Counted from the first letter of the stretch, positions 18,146 to 27,572 are shown. The stretch: DNA of 64,000 nucleotides from Chryseobacterium sp. IHB B 17019 (GCF_001456155.1 NZ_CP013293.1:992001-1056000); one strand, 5' to 3'. A program made the numbers and translations. The notes: generated by a model not told the origin, from the letters alone.

Positions 18146-18172
18146 TACATTTGGACGTTGATTATATGTTTG
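18146..18172 (+). promoter_or_regulatory. Two -7-like elements upstream of dacB (TACATTTG, TATGTTTG)
   Basis: Both octamers (18146-18153 and 18165-18172) fit TAnnTTTG, about 70-90 bases before the dacB ATG. No matching -33 TTG at the usual spacing is obvious, so which one is used is unknown. Confidence 0.4.
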
Positions 18173-18240
18173 GGTCTTTAATTTCAATTTAACCATTTGA
18201 TTTTTAACCTATCCAAACTATAGCAAAATAAAAAAAATAG

Positions 18241-19710
18241 ATGGTAAATTTCAGAAGATATATTTCAGGCATAGCGGTACTAGCTTCAGGATTTGTTCTT
18301 GCTCAGTCTACCGTTTCTACAGTTCTATATTCTCAATCTTACGAAAATCAGAAAAGTTTAAACCTACCTTCTCCCATTACTTCGGTTGTGGAGAAAACTA
18401 TTCTGTCGGCTAAAGAACTTGTAGATATTAATGTAAACACAATGATGACCGACCCCGTTTTAAAGAATGCAAACTGGGGATTCGTAGTGTATGATCCTAA
18501 AACGAACAAAGTAATTTCTTCGTACAACGAAAATACTGCCTTGGTTCCTGCTTCTACAACGAAATTATTAACCACAGAAACAGCAATGAATCTGTTAGGT
18601 GAAAATTACCGTTGGATGACACAGCTGGAATATTCGGGAAGTATTGATGAAAATGGAGTATTGAACGGGAATCTTTATATCATAGGAAGCGGCGACCCGT
18701 CTTTGGGTACTAATAAAGCCGGAGCCTGGTCTTACAGAGATATCGTTTCAGACTTCATCGGCGGGCTTTCTCGCGAGGGAATCAAAAAGGTAAATGGTGA
18801 TATTATTATTCAGACAGCGCTTTTCAAAGGTAACATTTCAAGACTTCCGGAAAATGTTGTTTGGCTAGAAAACAATAATTACTATTTGCCGGCCGGAACC
18901 ACCCGTGAGATCAATCCAGCAAATGAAAAGCTGATCGTAAAAAAAGGAAGCAGCCTTTCACAGGAAAAGAAATTTTTCTATGTTTCGCCTTACAACAAGC
19001 AAATGGTATATGCCGAAAAGTATGAAGGAGAACCGATTCTAACAACAAAATTACCTGATGCACCGGCTTATCTGGCCAATTCTTTCAGAACGACTTTGGT
19101 AAAAAGCGGTATTGGGGTAACGGGAAAAGTGATTCCTAAAATGACAGACGCAAACCCTGAAAGCAGAAAATTGGTTTCAGCGTACAAATCTCCGACATTG
19201 AGCGATATTGTTTATTATACTAACCAGCATAGTGATAACGGCTTAGCTGAAGCTTTATTAAAAACAGTCGGTTTCCAGAGCTTGGGTGATCAAACTACGG
19301 AATCAGGAAGAAGAGTAGTTACCGAACACCTGAAAAATGAAGGCTTCGATATGATGGGACTGAATTATATGGATGGAAGTGGGCTTTCAAGAAGCAACAA
19401 TGTAACCCCGATTGCTCAGGCAAAGTTTTTAACTTCTTTAATGGACGAAAAATATTATAAAACTTATTTTAATTCATTGCCGGTGGGCGGGCAGTCCGGA
19501 ACGTTGAAAAGAATGTTTATCGGAACAGGAAACGGACAGGTTTTTGCTAAAACAGGAACTTTAAATAAAGTAAAAACATTAGCAGGATACCTGAAAACGA
19601 ACTCGGGGAAGACTTTAGTTTTTTCACTAATGGTAAATAATTATGCAGGATCTGTGGATATGGTGAAGAAAAGAATGGAAAAAATTCTAGAACCGGCATT
19701 AGATCTTTAA
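18241..19710 (+). CDS. dacB: D-alanyl-D-alanine carboxypeptidase/endopeptidase (PBP4/DacB type)
   Basis: A 489-residue class C low-molecular-weight penicillin-binding protein acting on periplasmic peptidoglycan. The three serine-acyltransferase motifs are present: STTK (Ser105-Lys108), SDN (331-333) and KTG (437-439). The long insertion between the first two motifs is typical of PBP4 rather than PBP5. The N-terminal hydrophobic segment (AVLASGFVLAQS) is a signal peptide. It ends at a hairpin that doubles as the terminator in front of the next gene. There is no direct operon partner; priA upstream is separated by 160 bases with promoter-like elements. Confidence 0.93.
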   Translation: MVNFRRYISGIAVLASGFVLAQSTVSTVLYSQSYENQKSLNLPSPITSVVEKTILSAKELVDINVNTMMTDPVLKNANWGFVVYDPKTNKVISSYNENTALVPASTTKLLTTETAMNLLGENYRWMTQLEYSGSIDENGVLNGNLYIIGSGDPSLGTNKAGAWSYRDIVSDFIGGLSREGIKKVNGDIIIQTALFKGNISRLPENVVWLENNNYYLPAGTTREINPANEKLIVKKGSSLSQEKKFFYVSPYNKQMVYAEKYEGEPILTTKLPDAPAYLANSFRTTLVKSGIGVTGKVIPKMTDANPESRKLVSAYKSPTLSDIVYYTNQHSDNGLAEALLKTVGFQSLGDQTTESGRRVVTEHLKNEGFDMMGLNYMDGSGLSRSNNVTPIAQAKFLTSLMDEKYYKTYFNSLPVGGQSGTLKRMFIGTGNGQVFAKTGTLNKVKTLAGYLKTNSGKTLVFSLMVNNYAGSVDMVKKRMEKILEPALDL

Positions 19711-19741
19711 AAATATTTTTTATTTGAATAATATAAGAGCC

Positions 19742-19770
19742 TTTTAATCAATGATTAGAAGGTTTTTTTT
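19742..19770 (+). terminator. Terminator of dacB overlapping the next promoter
   Basis: CCTTTTAATCA / TGATTAGAAGG pair along their whole length (one G-U) and are followed by eight T residues. The last T is the first base of TATCTTTG, the presumed -7 element of the peptidase gene. Confidence 0.75.
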
Positions 19771-19777
19771 ATCTTTG
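19770..19777 (+). promoter_or_regulatory. -7 element of the M1 peptidase gene (TATCTTTG)
   Basis: A perfect match to TAnnTTTG, 18 bases before the ATG at 19796. Its position argues against the upstream in-frame ATG at 19751, which lies inside the terminator stem. Confidence 0.6.
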
Positions 19778-19795
19778 AAACATTATAACTTGAGT

Positions 19796-21718
19796 ATGAA
19801 AAAATTTTACTTTTTACTTTTGAGCGTTTTTGTTTTCCAGCAGTTTTACGCTCAGAACGATAATATTGAAAAAAAGGGACTTATTGCAAAGGAAATGAAA
19901 TCTTTTGCCCAGAAAATGGCAGTCGGGAATATCAATCCGAATACGCTGAATTATGACCTGCAATATCAGAGAATGAATGTCACGCTAAATCCTGCTATCT
20001 ATAATATTTCAGGATCGGTAACGTCCCATTTTAAGCCTAATCAGAGCCTTAACAGTATTTATTTTGATCTTGATAATCAGATGACGGTTTCGCAAGTGCA
20101 GTACCACGGTAATACACTTGCTTTCCAGCAACTTCCGACTAAAGAAATTAAAATTGATTTTCAGAGTGCTCTTCCGGCCAATGTTCTGGATTCTTTAACG
20201 ATAACGTATTCGGGGGCACCATCCGCCACTTATAATGCTTTCTTTAACGGATCTCAGGGAGGAACCGCAGTGTTGTCAACGTTAAGCGAACCTTACGGGG
20301 CACAGGACTGGTTTCCAACAAAACAAAGCCTGAATGATAAGATCGACAGATTTGATTTTAAAATAACAACACCTTCTCAGTATAATGTTGCAGCCAACGG
20401 AAAATTGATGTCTGAAACTACACTTCCGGGTAGTCAGAAACTGACTTTCTGGAGAACAATGTATCCGATGGCTTCTTACCTGGTGGCACTTTCGATCACG
20501 AATTTTGTTAAGCTGAATGATACAATGGGAAATCCGCCTTTTCCTTTTGTGAATTATATTTTTCCCTCCACAGCTGCCAATACAACCAGTATGAGCAATA
20601 TTGAATGGACAAAAACGGTTATGAACACCTTTGAAACATACCTTGGGCCGTATCCTTTTAGAAATGAAAAATACGGACACATGGAATTTCAGGTCGGTGG
20701 CGGAATGGAACATCAGACCATGTCTTCAATGGGAGGATGGACCAGGGGGCTTATTGCGCATGAACTTGCCCATCAATGGTTTGGAGATAAAATAACCTGC
20801 GGTGCCTGGAACGATATCTGGCTGAATGAAGGGTTTGCAACATTCGGGGAACATCTGGCCAATGAGAAACTGCTGATGACCAATACTCAATTTATGAACT
20901 ATTTATTGGATCAGAAGAACTTTATTACAAGTTCTCCCGGTGGAAGTGTGTATGTAGCTGATTCCAATTTGGGAAGTGTGGGAACAATTTTCAGTGGAAG
21001 GTTGTCTTATTCCAAAGGAGGATATGTGGTTAGAATGTTGAAATGGATTTTAGGCGATACAGCTTTTTATCAGGCTATCCAGGATTATCATTCTAGACCG
21101 AATTTAGCTTATAACTACGCAAAAACACAGGATTTAAATGCATCTTTATTGCAGTCGACAGGAACTAATTTCACGGAATTTTTCAACGACTGGATTTATG
21201 GCGAAGGATATCCTATTTACGACATCAGATGGAGACAGTCCGGAGGTCAGATCATTATCAAAGCAGCTCAGACTCAAAGTAGTCCCACTGTAAGTTTTTA
21301 CGAAATGCCTCTTCCGATAAAAGTAAATGGAACGGGTGGACAGACTGCTTATTTTAAATTAAATAATACAACCAACAACCAATATTTTGTACAGTCGGTT
21401 GCTTTTCCGGTGGCAAGTGTAGAATTTAATTATGAATATCAGATTTTAGAAAAAAATTCAACGGTAACTCAGGATAATACTTTAAATACTTCAGATTTTA
21501 ATGTAGAAGAATTTGCTTTATATCCGAATCCGGCAAAGAACGAATTGAACATAAAAGGAATTGATAAGGCTACAGATTTTACCATTTATTTTACAGATGG
21601 AAAATTGGTGAGAAAGGGAACTTATCAGCCCGAAAAGGCGATTAATATTTCCGAACTTGTTCCTGGAACTTATATTTTTAAGATTAAAGATAAGAATGTG
21701 AAATTTTTAAAGAAATAA
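19796..21718 (+). CDS. Secreted M1 family zinc aminopeptidase with T9SS tail
   Basis: A 640-residue gluzincin. I chose the ATG at 19796 because it starts a clean signal peptide (MKKFYFLLLSVFVFQQFYAQ), whereas the earlier ATG at 19751 lies within a terminator. The zinc site is HELAH (322-326) with the third ligand in WLNEGFA (Glu345). The exopeptidase loop reads GGGMEHQ in place of GAMEN, a variant I associate with secreted M1 relatives. The C-terminus (YPNPAKNELNI ... PGTYIFKI) is a T9SS type A sorting domain, so the enzyme should be surface-bound or released, degrading peptides for nutrition. A terminator follows. Confidence 0.92.
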   Translation: MKKFYFLLLSVFVFQQFYAQNDNIEKKGLIAKEMKSFAQKMAVGNINPNTLNYDLQYQRMNVTLNPAIYNISGSVTSHFKPNQSLNSIYFDLDNQMTVSQVQYHGNTLAFQQLPTKEIKIDFQSALPANVLDSLTITYSGAPSATYNAFFNGSQGGTAVLSTLSEPYGAQDWFPTKQSLNDKIDRFDFKITTPSQYNVAANGKLMSETTLPGSQKLTFWRTMYPMASYLVALSITNFVKLNDTMGNPPFPFVNYIFPSTAANTTSMSNIEWTKTVMNTFETYLGPYPFRNEKYGHMEFQVGGGMEHQTMSSMGGWTRGLIAHELAHQWFGDKITCGAWNDIWLNEGFATFGEHLANEKLLMTNTQFMNYLLDQKNFITSSPGGSVYVADSNLGSVGTIFSGRLSYSKGGYVVRMLKWILGDTAFYQAIQDYHSRPNLAYNYAKTQDLNASLLQSTGTNFTEFFNDWIYGEGYPIYDIRWRQSGGQIIIKAAQTQSSPTVSFYEMPLPIKVNGTGGQTAYFKLNNTTNNQYFVQSVAFPVASVEFNYEYQILEKNSTVTQDNTLNTSDFNVEEFALYPNPAKNELNIKGIDKATDFTIYFTDGKLVRKGTYQPEKAINISELVPGTYIFKIKDKNVKFLKK

Positions 21719-21763
21719 AAATTAGAATTAAAATAAAGATTCTTTACGAATTATCAAATAATA

Positions 21764-21797
21764 AAGCTGTTTCATGAGATTGAAACGGCTTTTTTTA
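21764..21797 (+). terminator. Intrinsic terminator of the M1 peptidase gene
   Basis: AGCTGTTTCA / TGAAACGGCT stem (one G-U pair, 6-base loop) followed by a T run. Confidence 0.85.
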
Positions 21798-21828
21798 TTA
21801 AATTAGCGCATCTAAAAAATTACCAGAA

Positions 21829-23022
21829 ATGATCTCTAAAAAGTATCTTGAAAATTTACAGAACGAACTACAAAATATTGACAACGACGGGCTTTACAAA
21901 AGAGAAAGAATCATTACTTCTCAGCAAAGTGCGGAAATAGAAGCCAACGGAAAAAAGCTGTTGAACTTCTGTGCCAACAATTATTTGGGATTATCAAACC
22001 ATCCGGAAGTCATGAAAGCTTCGCAGGACATGATAGAATCTCATGGTTATGGAATGTCATCGGTACGTTTTATCTGCGGAACTCAGGATATTCACAAGCA
22101 ATTGGAAGCAAAAATTGCTGAATTTTTAGGTCTTGAAGATACCATTTTGTATGCTGCTTGTTTTGACGCAAACGGAGGAGTTTTTGAACCTTTGTTTACG
22201 GAAGAAGATGCTATTATTTCTGATGAATTGAACCACGCTTCGATCATTGACGGAGTTCGTCTTTGTAAAGCGGCGAGATATCGTTACAAAAACAATAATA
22301 TGGCAGATTTGGAAGCACAGTTGATTGCTGCTTCCGAAAAAAATCACCGTTTCAAAATCATCGTTACAGACGGGGTTTTCTCAATGGACGGAATTGTTGC
22401 AGACCTGAAAGGAGTTTGTGATTTAGCTGATAAATATGACGCTTTGGTGATGGTTGACGATTCTCATGCAACCGGATTTATCGGGAAAACAGGTCGTGGA
22501 ACTCATGAGGCTAACGATGTAATGGGTAGAGTAGACATCATTACTTCTACATTAGGAAAGGCTCTTGGTGGTGCTTTGGGAGGATTTACTTCCGGTAAAA
22601 AAGAGATCATCGATATGTTGAGACAACGTTCTCGTCCATACTTATTCTCAAATTCATTGGCTCCGGGAATCGTGGGTGCAGCTTTGAAAGTCTTGGATAT
22701 GATTTCTGAAGACACTTCTCTTCGTGATAAAGTAATGGAAAACGCAGAATATTTCAGAGCAGAAATGAAAGCTAAAGGTTTTGATATTCCTGATGGTGAT
22801 GCTGCAATTGTTCCTGTAATGCTGTACGACGCTCCTTTGGCTCAGAAAATGGCTGAAAAACTGATGGATGAAGGGATTTACGTAATTGGGTTCTTTTATC
22901 CTGTTGTACCGAAAGGAAAAGCGAGAATCAGAGTTCAGCTTTCTGCGGCTCATACAAGAGAACATTTGGATAAGGCGATTGCCGGCTTTGAAAAAGTAGG
23001 AAAGGAACTTGGAGTAATTTAA
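21829..23022 (+). CDS. kbl: Glycine C-acetyltransferase (2-amino-3-ketobutyrate CoA ligase)
   Basis: A 397-residue PLP enzyme of the alpha-oxoamine synthase family that converts 2-amino-3-ketobutyrate and CoA to glycine and acetyl-CoA in threonine breakdown. The PLP lysine is Lys244 in TLGKALGG, the same number as in the E. coli enzyme, and VDDSHATGF provides the PLP-contacting Asp and His. Full length aligns with Kbl rather than the shorter BioF. No threonine dehydrogenase gene is adjacent, so that partner must be elsewhere. It lies after a terminator and before hemJ. Confidence 0.93.
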   Translation: MISKKYLENLQNELQNIDNDGLYKRERIITSQQSAEIEANGKKLLNFCANNYLGLSNHPEVMKASQDMIESHGYGMSSVRFICGTQDIHKQLEAKIAEFLGLEDTILYAACFDANGGVFEPLFTEEDAIISDELNHASIIDGVRLCKAARYRYKNNNMADLEAQLIAASEKNHRFKIIVTDGVFSMDGIVADLKGVCDLADKYDALVMVDDSHATGFIGKTGRGTHEANDVMGRVDIITSTLGKALGGALGGFTSGKKEIIDMLRQRSRPYLFSNSLAPGIVGAALKVLDMISEDTSLRDKVMENAEYFRAEMKAKGFDIPDGDAAIVPVMLYDAPLAQKMAEKLMDEGIYVIGFFYPVVPKGKARIRVQLSAAHTREHLDKAIAGFEKVGKELGVI

Positions 23023-23025
23023 TAC

Positions 23026-23100
23026 GATAGGCTGTAAGCTTTAGGCAAGAAGCTTTTAAGCCGTTAAAACTGACCTAAAGCTTATAGCTTATTGCCTATA
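23026..23100. repeat. Inverted repeat of TAAGC/GCTTA type between kbl and hemJ
   Basis: GATAGGCTGTAAGCTTTAGG on the left is roughly complementary to CCTAAAGCTTATAGCTTATTGCC on the right, filling nearly the whole intergenic gap. It could fold into a long imperfect hairpin. Confidence 0.65.
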
Positions 23101-23110
23101 GCAAAAAAAT

Positions 23111-23662
23111 ATGCTTTACACTATAATAAAAGCACTACATATTATCTTCATGGTAAGCTATTTTGCGGGAATTTTTTATCTCGTGAGAATCTTCGTTTAC
23201 TATAAAGATACCGATGAATTTGCTGAGGAAAAGAAGAAAATTTTAAGAGAACAATACACTTTCATGGCTCGTAGGCTTTGGAATATCATCACCGTTCCGG
23301 CCGGAATTATCATGGCGGTATGCGGAATCATCATGATTTTTCTGAATTTGGGCTTAATGAAAACTCCTTGGTTTCATTTAAAATTAACCTTCCTGATCGG
23401 ATTGGCAATTTATCATTACTGGTGCTGGAAAAAAGTTTTACAATTAAAAGAGCTCAACGGAAATACGTTGGAAACAGCCAACATAAAATTAAGGCAAGCG
23501 AACGAAATCGCAACTTTTATTCTATTTTTGGTCGTTTTCACGGTAATATTAAAATCAATGGTCATTGAATACTGGTGGCAATTAATTACAGGATTTTTCG
23601 TTCTGGTATTTTTGATCATGATGACCGTTAAGCTGGTTAATAAAAACAAGAAAAAGTTATAG
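23111..23662 (+). CDS. hemJ: Protoporphyrinogen oxidase HemJ
   Basis: A 183-residue membrane protein of the HemJ (UPF0093/CopD-like) family that oxidises protoporphyrinogen IX in haem synthesis. It has about five transmembrane segments. The conserved N-terminal KALHIIFMVSYFAGIFYL carries the His expected to bind haem b, and RRLWNIITVPAG and PWFHLKLTFL are further family blocks. It precedes gldF on the same strand across a repeat-filled 105-base gap. The window also holds a haem-uptake locus, so both synthesis and import of haem are represented. Confidence 0.88.
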   Translation: MLYTIIKALHIIFMVSYFAGIFYLVRIFVYYKDTDEFAEEKKKILREQYTFMARRLWNIITVPAGIIMAVCGIIMIFLNLGLMKTPWFHLKLTFLIGLAIYHYWCWKKVLQLKELNGNTLETANIKLRQANEIATFILFLVVFTVILKSMVIEYWWQLITGFFVLVFLIMMTVKLVNKNKKKL

Positions 23663-23763
23663 GTTATGAATTATTAGTTATAAGTTGATTTAGATTTTCT
23701 AACTTAAATTTTTCAACATATAGCTGGTAACTCATAACTCATAATTTATAACTCATAACTAAA
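23663..23763. repeat. Short-period inverted repeat (TTATGAGTTATGAGTT type) between hemJ and gldF
   Basis: Left half GGTTATGAATTATTAGTTATAAG and right half with repeated AACTCATAACTCATAATT are imperfectly complementary. The whole gap consists of this repeat, and the gldF start follows it directly. Confidence 0.6.
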
Positions 23764-23767
23764 AAAC

Positions 23768-24496
23768 ATGTTTGCAATTTTAAAAAAAGAACTTTGGAGT
23801 TACTTCGGCAACTGGAGCGCATGGGTGATCATTGCGGCTTTCAGTCTGATAACGACATTGTTTCTGTTTTTTTTCGACAACGATTCTAATATTTTTGAGA
23901 TCGGAATGGCTTCTTTACAAAGTTATTTCGTTTTGGTTCCTTGGTTATTAATGTTCATCATTCCGGCGCTTTCAATGAAAACTTTTGCGGAAGAACAGCA
24001 AACAGGAACATTAAACTGGTTATTTTCACAACCCTTAAAAATTTCAGATTTGGTGTTTGGGAAATTCCTTTCCGTTTGGATTGTTGGGATTTTATGTTTG
24101 ATTCCATCACTGATTTACCTTTATACAGTCTATGTTTTGGGCGTTCCGGCAGGGAATATCGACTTGGGAATGACTTTCGGAAGCTATATCGGTTTAATTA
24201 TTTTAATTGCAGCATTTTCCGGAGTCGGAATATTGGCTTCTTCGCTTTCTCAAAACCAGATTATGGCTTATTTGTTGGGCGTTTTCATGTGTTTTATCAT
24301 GTATTTCGGAATCGAACAATTAGCTAGCTATAAATTATTAGGAGGAGCAGATTTTATTTTACAGAATATCGGTTTTTATCAGCATTTCTTAGGCTTTACG
24401 AGAGGTCTTATTGATTTTAAGGATGTTGCTTATTTTGTTTTGATTATCGGTGTTACGTTAGTTTTGTCCAACCATTTTATCAATAAAAAGAAGTAG
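23768..24496 (+). CDS. gldF: Gliding-motility ABC transporter permease GldF
   Basis: A 242-residue ABC-2-type permease with six hydrophobic segments. The N-terminus (MFAILKKELWSYFGNWSAW) and the FSQPLKISDLVFGKFLSVW segment match GldF, the membrane subunit of the GldA-GldF-GldG transporter described in Flavobacterium gliding. GldG follows four bases later, the usual gene pair. The ATPase gldA is normally unlinked, and none is seen here. Many Chryseobacterium strains keep these genes while showing weak or no gliding, so the role may be tied to surface secretion generally (inference). Confidence 0.92.
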   Translation: MFAILKKELWSYFGNWSAWVIIAAFSLITTLFLFFFDNDSNIFEIGMASLQSYFVLVPWLLMFIIPALSMKTFAEEQQTGTLNWLFSQPLKISDLVFGKFLSVWIVGILCLIPSLIYLYTVYVLGVPAGNIDLGMTFGSYIGLIILIAAFSGVGILASSLSQNQIMAYLLGVFMCFIMYFGIEQLASYKLLGGADFILQNIGFYQHFLGFTRGLIDFKDVAYFVLIIGVTLVLSNHFINKKK

Positions 24497-24500
24497 AATT

Positions 24501-26171
24501 ATGAAGAAGATACAATTTAAATCTCCATTAGGAATTTTACTTTTCGTGCTGTTGCCGTTGGTAATCATTTTGGCAGTTTCAGGAATCAGATTGGATTTAA
24601 CCAAAGAAAAAAGATACACCCTTTCCGATAATACGATTAAAGTATTGGAATCCGTTAAAAAACCTTTAACAGTCGACGTTTATCTGGAAGGAGATTTCCC
24701 GGCGAGCTTTAAGCAGCTTCAGAGCGAAACAAGGTTCATGCTGGAAGAATTCAGGAAAATTAATCCTAAAATTGATTTTAAATTCATTGATCCTGTAAAA
24801 ACCAAAATGTCTCAGGACACGCTGATGGCAATGGGAATGCAGCCTTCGGTACTTCCGGACATCAAGGACGGAAAAGTTTCGCAGATCTATTTATTTCCTT
24901 ATGCGGTTGTAAAATACAACAAAAGAGGCGTTTCGATTCCTTTGGTTGTGCAGCAGACGGGAATTGATGCCGATCAGCAATTAACAAAATCAATCGAAAA
25001 TTTAGAATATAATCTTGTTTCAAATATCAAAAATATTGCGGCAAACAAGAGAAAGAAAATAGGTGTTTTGGTGAATCAGGATGAGTTGAGTCCCAATGAA
25101 TTCCAGGGTTTCATGCAGTTGGCTTTAGAAAGTTATGACGCGGGACCTATTATTCCTAAAAACCAGACGGAACTTACATTGGCAGACGTTCCGTTGTTGA
25201 AGCAGATGAGTGCCCTGGTTATAGCAAAACCGAGAAAAGCATTTACAGATAATGAAAAAGTAATCTTGGATCAATACATCATGAACGGTGGAAAAACGCT
25301 GTGGATGATTGATGCCATAAATGCAGAAATGGATACATTGATGAGGTCTCAAAAAGTGATGCCTTTCCCTGTAGACATCAATATGACAGACTTTTTCTTT
25401 AACTACGGAATCAGGATCAATCCTGCTTTGGTGAAAGATGTGAAGAAGTTTGCTTTGCTAAGATTAGTAACAGGTGAAGTGGGTGGAAATCCTCAATATA
25501 CGAGTCTTCCGTGGCCGTATTTCCCGTTGGGTATTGCAGAACATAATAATCCGATCACAAAAAATATCAATCCTGTAAAGTTTGAATTTCCAACTTCCAT
25601 TGATACGTTGGGCGGAAGAAAAAATATTAAAACCAATGTCCTTTTTGAATCAAGCGAAAGAACTTTATTGAAGCAGGTCCCGAATTATGTTGATTTAAAG
25701 GAAATTTCCAGCGTCGACAGTCTCGGACAAATGGAAAAACCAAGCACGCCGAAAATCTACGCCGTGTCTCTGGAAGGAAAGTTCAATTCTGCCTATTCAT
25801 CAAGGATTGAAAGAAAATCTTATCCAAATTTCAAAGGCACAAGCCCGGAAAATAAAATGATCATCATCGCAGATGGTGATGTGGGAAGAAATAAAGTCCT
25901 GAAAGGTGAACCGCTTCCTTTAGGCGTAGATCTTTTGACCAATGAGCAATTCGGAAACGAACAGTTTCTAAGAAATGCCCTAGATTACTTACTTGACGAC
26001 AGCAATCTGATGGAACTGAGAAACAGAAACATCGAAGAGCGTCTTCTCGATCGACAAAGAATTACTGAGGAAAAAAGCAACTGGCAATGGTTTAATTTGC
26101 TGTTTCCTTTAGCGATTATCGGTATTTTGGGAGGATTGTTTTTTTGGTTGAGGAAGAGGAAGTTTGGATAA
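24501..26171 (+). CDS. gldG: Gliding-motility ABC transporter accessory protein GldG
   Basis: A 556-residue protein with an N-terminal membrane anchor (~12-28), a large periplasmic ABC-2 auxiliary domain beginning LDLTKEKRYTLSDNT, and a C-terminal transmembrane helix (~530-548) followed by basic residues. This anchored, mainly periplasmic layout is characteristic of GldG. It starts four bases after gldF, so the two are co-transcribed. A terminator follows the stop. Confidence 0.92.
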   Translation: MKKIQFKSPLGILLFVLLPLVIILAVSGIRLDLTKEKRYTLSDNTIKVLESVKKPLTVDVYLEGDFPASFKQLQSETRFMLEEFRKINPKIDFKFIDPVKTKMSQDTLMAMGMQPSVLPDIKDGKVSQIYLFPYAVVKYNKRGVSIPLVVQQTGIDADQQLTKSIENLEYNLVSNIKNIAANKRKKIGVLVNQDELSPNEFQGFMQLALESYDAGPIIPKNQTELTLADVPLLKQMSALVIAKPRKAFTDNEKVILDQYIMNGGKTLWMIDAINAEMDTLMRSQKVMPFPVDINMTDFFFNYGIRINPALVKDVKKFALLRLVTGEVGGNPQYTSLPWPYFPLGIAEHNNPITKNINPVKFEFPTSIDTLGGRKNIKTNVLFESSERTLLKQVPNYVDLKEISSVDSLGQMEKPSTPKIYAVSLEGKFNSAYSSRIERKSYPNFKGTSPENKMIIIADGDVGRNKVLKGEPLPLGVDLLTNEQFGNEQFLRNALDYLLDDSNLMELRNRNIEERLLDRQRITEEKSNWQWFNLLFPLAIIGILGGLFFWLRKRKFG

Positions 26172-26177
26172 AAACAG

Positions 26178-26207
26178 AAAAAGAGAAGTGTGAGCTTCTC
26201 TTTTTTG
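26178..26207 (+). terminator. Intrinsic terminator of gldFG
   Basis: AAAAGAGAAG / CTTCTCTTTT stem with a 6-base loop and T-rich tail, a few bases after the gldG stop. Confidence 0.85.
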
Positions 26208-26224
26208 TTATTTAAATGTATTTA

Positions 26225-26449
26225 CTACCATTGTTTAATTTCGAATAGTAAATTATTAGATTCAGTTATCATATCATTTTTAGAATCTTGTAATGATTGA
26301 TCAATTCTAGCATTTAATTCTTTGATCGAAAATGGATTAAAATTATCTTCGTTATTGATTAAAATCTTCTCAAGGCGAGAAATTAATTCCTCACTTTGAA
26401 TTTTCAGAAATTCCTGAATAAAATTTAATTTTCTGGTTTGAATATCCAC
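26225..26449 (-). CDS. Small antitoxin-like protein without an adjacent toxin
   Basis: A 74-residue, highly charged, predicted helical protein (MDIQTRKLNFIQEFLKIQ ... RIDQSLQDSKNDM). It resembles small Bacteroidota proteins that usually precede a RelE/ParE-type toxin gene. The expected toxin position, downstream on the minus strand, is occupied by the end of gldG within 54 bases, so no toxin is present. The other neighbour is an AraC regulator in the same direction, 33 bases upstream. It could be an orphan antitoxin remnant or a free regulator. The assignment is from memory of family appearance and is only moderate. Confidence 0.55.
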   Translation of the reverse strand: MDIQTRKLNFIQEFLKIQSEELISRLEKILINNEDNFNPFSIKELNARIDQSLQDSKNDMITESNNLLFEIKQW

Positions 26450-26482
26450 GACTAATATATTTAAATCAAAATAATAATTTTC

Positions 26483-27397
26483 TCAATTAAACAGCCTCCT
26501 AAATTCCCCCGGCGACTGATTCGTCTTCTGCTTAAACAACTTACTAAAAGACTGCGGATGCTCAAACCCCAACTCATAAGCAATCTCACTGACAGAAAGA
26601 TTCGTTGTGCTGAGGCGTTCTTTGGCATGGTCAATTAATTTATTCTGAATATGCTGTTGCGTGTTTTGCTGGGTATGAATTCGCAGCAAAGTTCCCAGAT
26701 AATTGGGTGAAATATTCATCTGTTCGGCAATGGTTTTCACGGAAGGAATGCCGTTTTCCATGAGGTTTCCGTTTTCAAAATATTGAGACAGAATTTCTTC
26801 AAATTTCACCAGCAATTCGTGACTGGATTTTTTTCGGGTAAGAAACTGACGCTCATAAAAACGTTCGGCATAAATCAGGAACAGTTCAAGTTGGGCCACA
26901 ATCAATTCCTGTGTGAATTTATCAATGTTTGTCTGATATTCTTTTTCGATATTTTTAAACAAATCAACTATAACTTTCTCTTCCTTATCCGAAAGGAAAA
27001 GCGCTTCATTAATCTGATAACTAAAGAATTCGTAAGATTTTATTTTCTTGATCAAAGAAGTTCCCCAAAGAAAATCGGGATGAATCAATAGTAAATACCC
27101 GGTGGGTTCCACTTCAACGCCTGGTTTCATTTCAAGGCTCAAAAACTGCAGCGGCGAAACAAAACACAACACCCCGGAATCAAAATCATATTCCTGCTGA
27201 CCGTAATTGAACTTAGCATTAATATTCCTTTTCAAGCCTATCGAATAAAAATTCTGTATCCATTTCAATTCCGTATCATCCACGGGATAACGGACTTTAC
27301 TGTAATCTATCAGGCTGATCAATGGGTGTTCAGGATTCGGAAGATTACAGAAAGCATGAAAATCGGAAATAGAATTAAAGCGAAATGTCTGTTTCAT
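26483..27397 (-). CDS. AraC family transcriptional regulator
   Basis: A 304-residue regulator. Residues ~1-190 form an N-terminal sensing domain with no recognised ligand. The C-terminal ~100 residues hold the double helix-turn-helix: TIAEQMNISPNYLGTLLR, then LSVSEIAYELGFEHPQSFSKLFKQKTNQSPGEFR, the canonical AraC signature. It lies downstream of and codirectional with the SDR gene at 27573-28412; regulator and SDR enzyme commonly pair in Flavobacteriia, so it probably controls that gene. An inverted repeat (27463-27558) fills part of the gap between them. Confidence 0.9.
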   Translation of the reverse strand: MKQTFRFNSISDFHAFCNLPNPEHPLISLIDYSKVRYPVDDTELKWIQNFYSIGLKRNINAKFNYGQQEYDFDSGVLCFVSPLQFLSLEMKPGVEVEPTGYLLLIHPDFLWGTSLIKKIKSYEFFSYQINEALFLSDKEEKVIVDLFKNIEKEYQTNIDKFTQELIVAQLELFLIYAERFYERQFLTRKKSSHELLVKFEEILSQYFENGNLMENGIPSVKTIAEQMNISPNYLGTLLRIHTQQNTQQHIQNKLIDHAKERLSTTNLSVSEIAYELGFEHPQSFSKLFKQKTNQSPGEFRRLFN

Positions 27398-27462
27398 AAT
27401 GCTAAATTATTTAAATTAAATTTAATATTTTATGATGTAAGGATATGAAATTAATGAAAATA

Positions 27463-27558
27463 AGATCCTTCGACAAGCTCAGGATGAGAACGCTAATACT
27501 ACCGTTGTAACTAATACGTAAGTTTCACGCTGTTTTCCCAAGCGGAGTCGAAGGATCT
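27463..27558. repeat. Spaced inverted repeat (AGATCCTTCGAC / GTCGAAGGATCT)
   Basis: Perfect 12-bp arms at 27463-27474 and 27547-27558 enclose 72 bases. It lies between the AraC gene and the end of the SDR gene, both transcribed leftward, and resembles the other spaced intergenic repeats in the window. Confidence 0.8.
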
Positions 27559-27572
27559 CTAAGCTTAAAAAA

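Noticed and set aside
19751..19795. Earlier in-frame ATG for the M1 peptidase
   Set aside because: It lies inside the dacB terminator stem and upstream of the -7 element; the ATG at 19796 begins a standard signal peptide.
20690..20720. M1 peptidase inactive because GAMEN is missing
   Set aside because: GGGMEHQ keeps the Met-Glu at the exopeptidase position and all zinc ligands are present.
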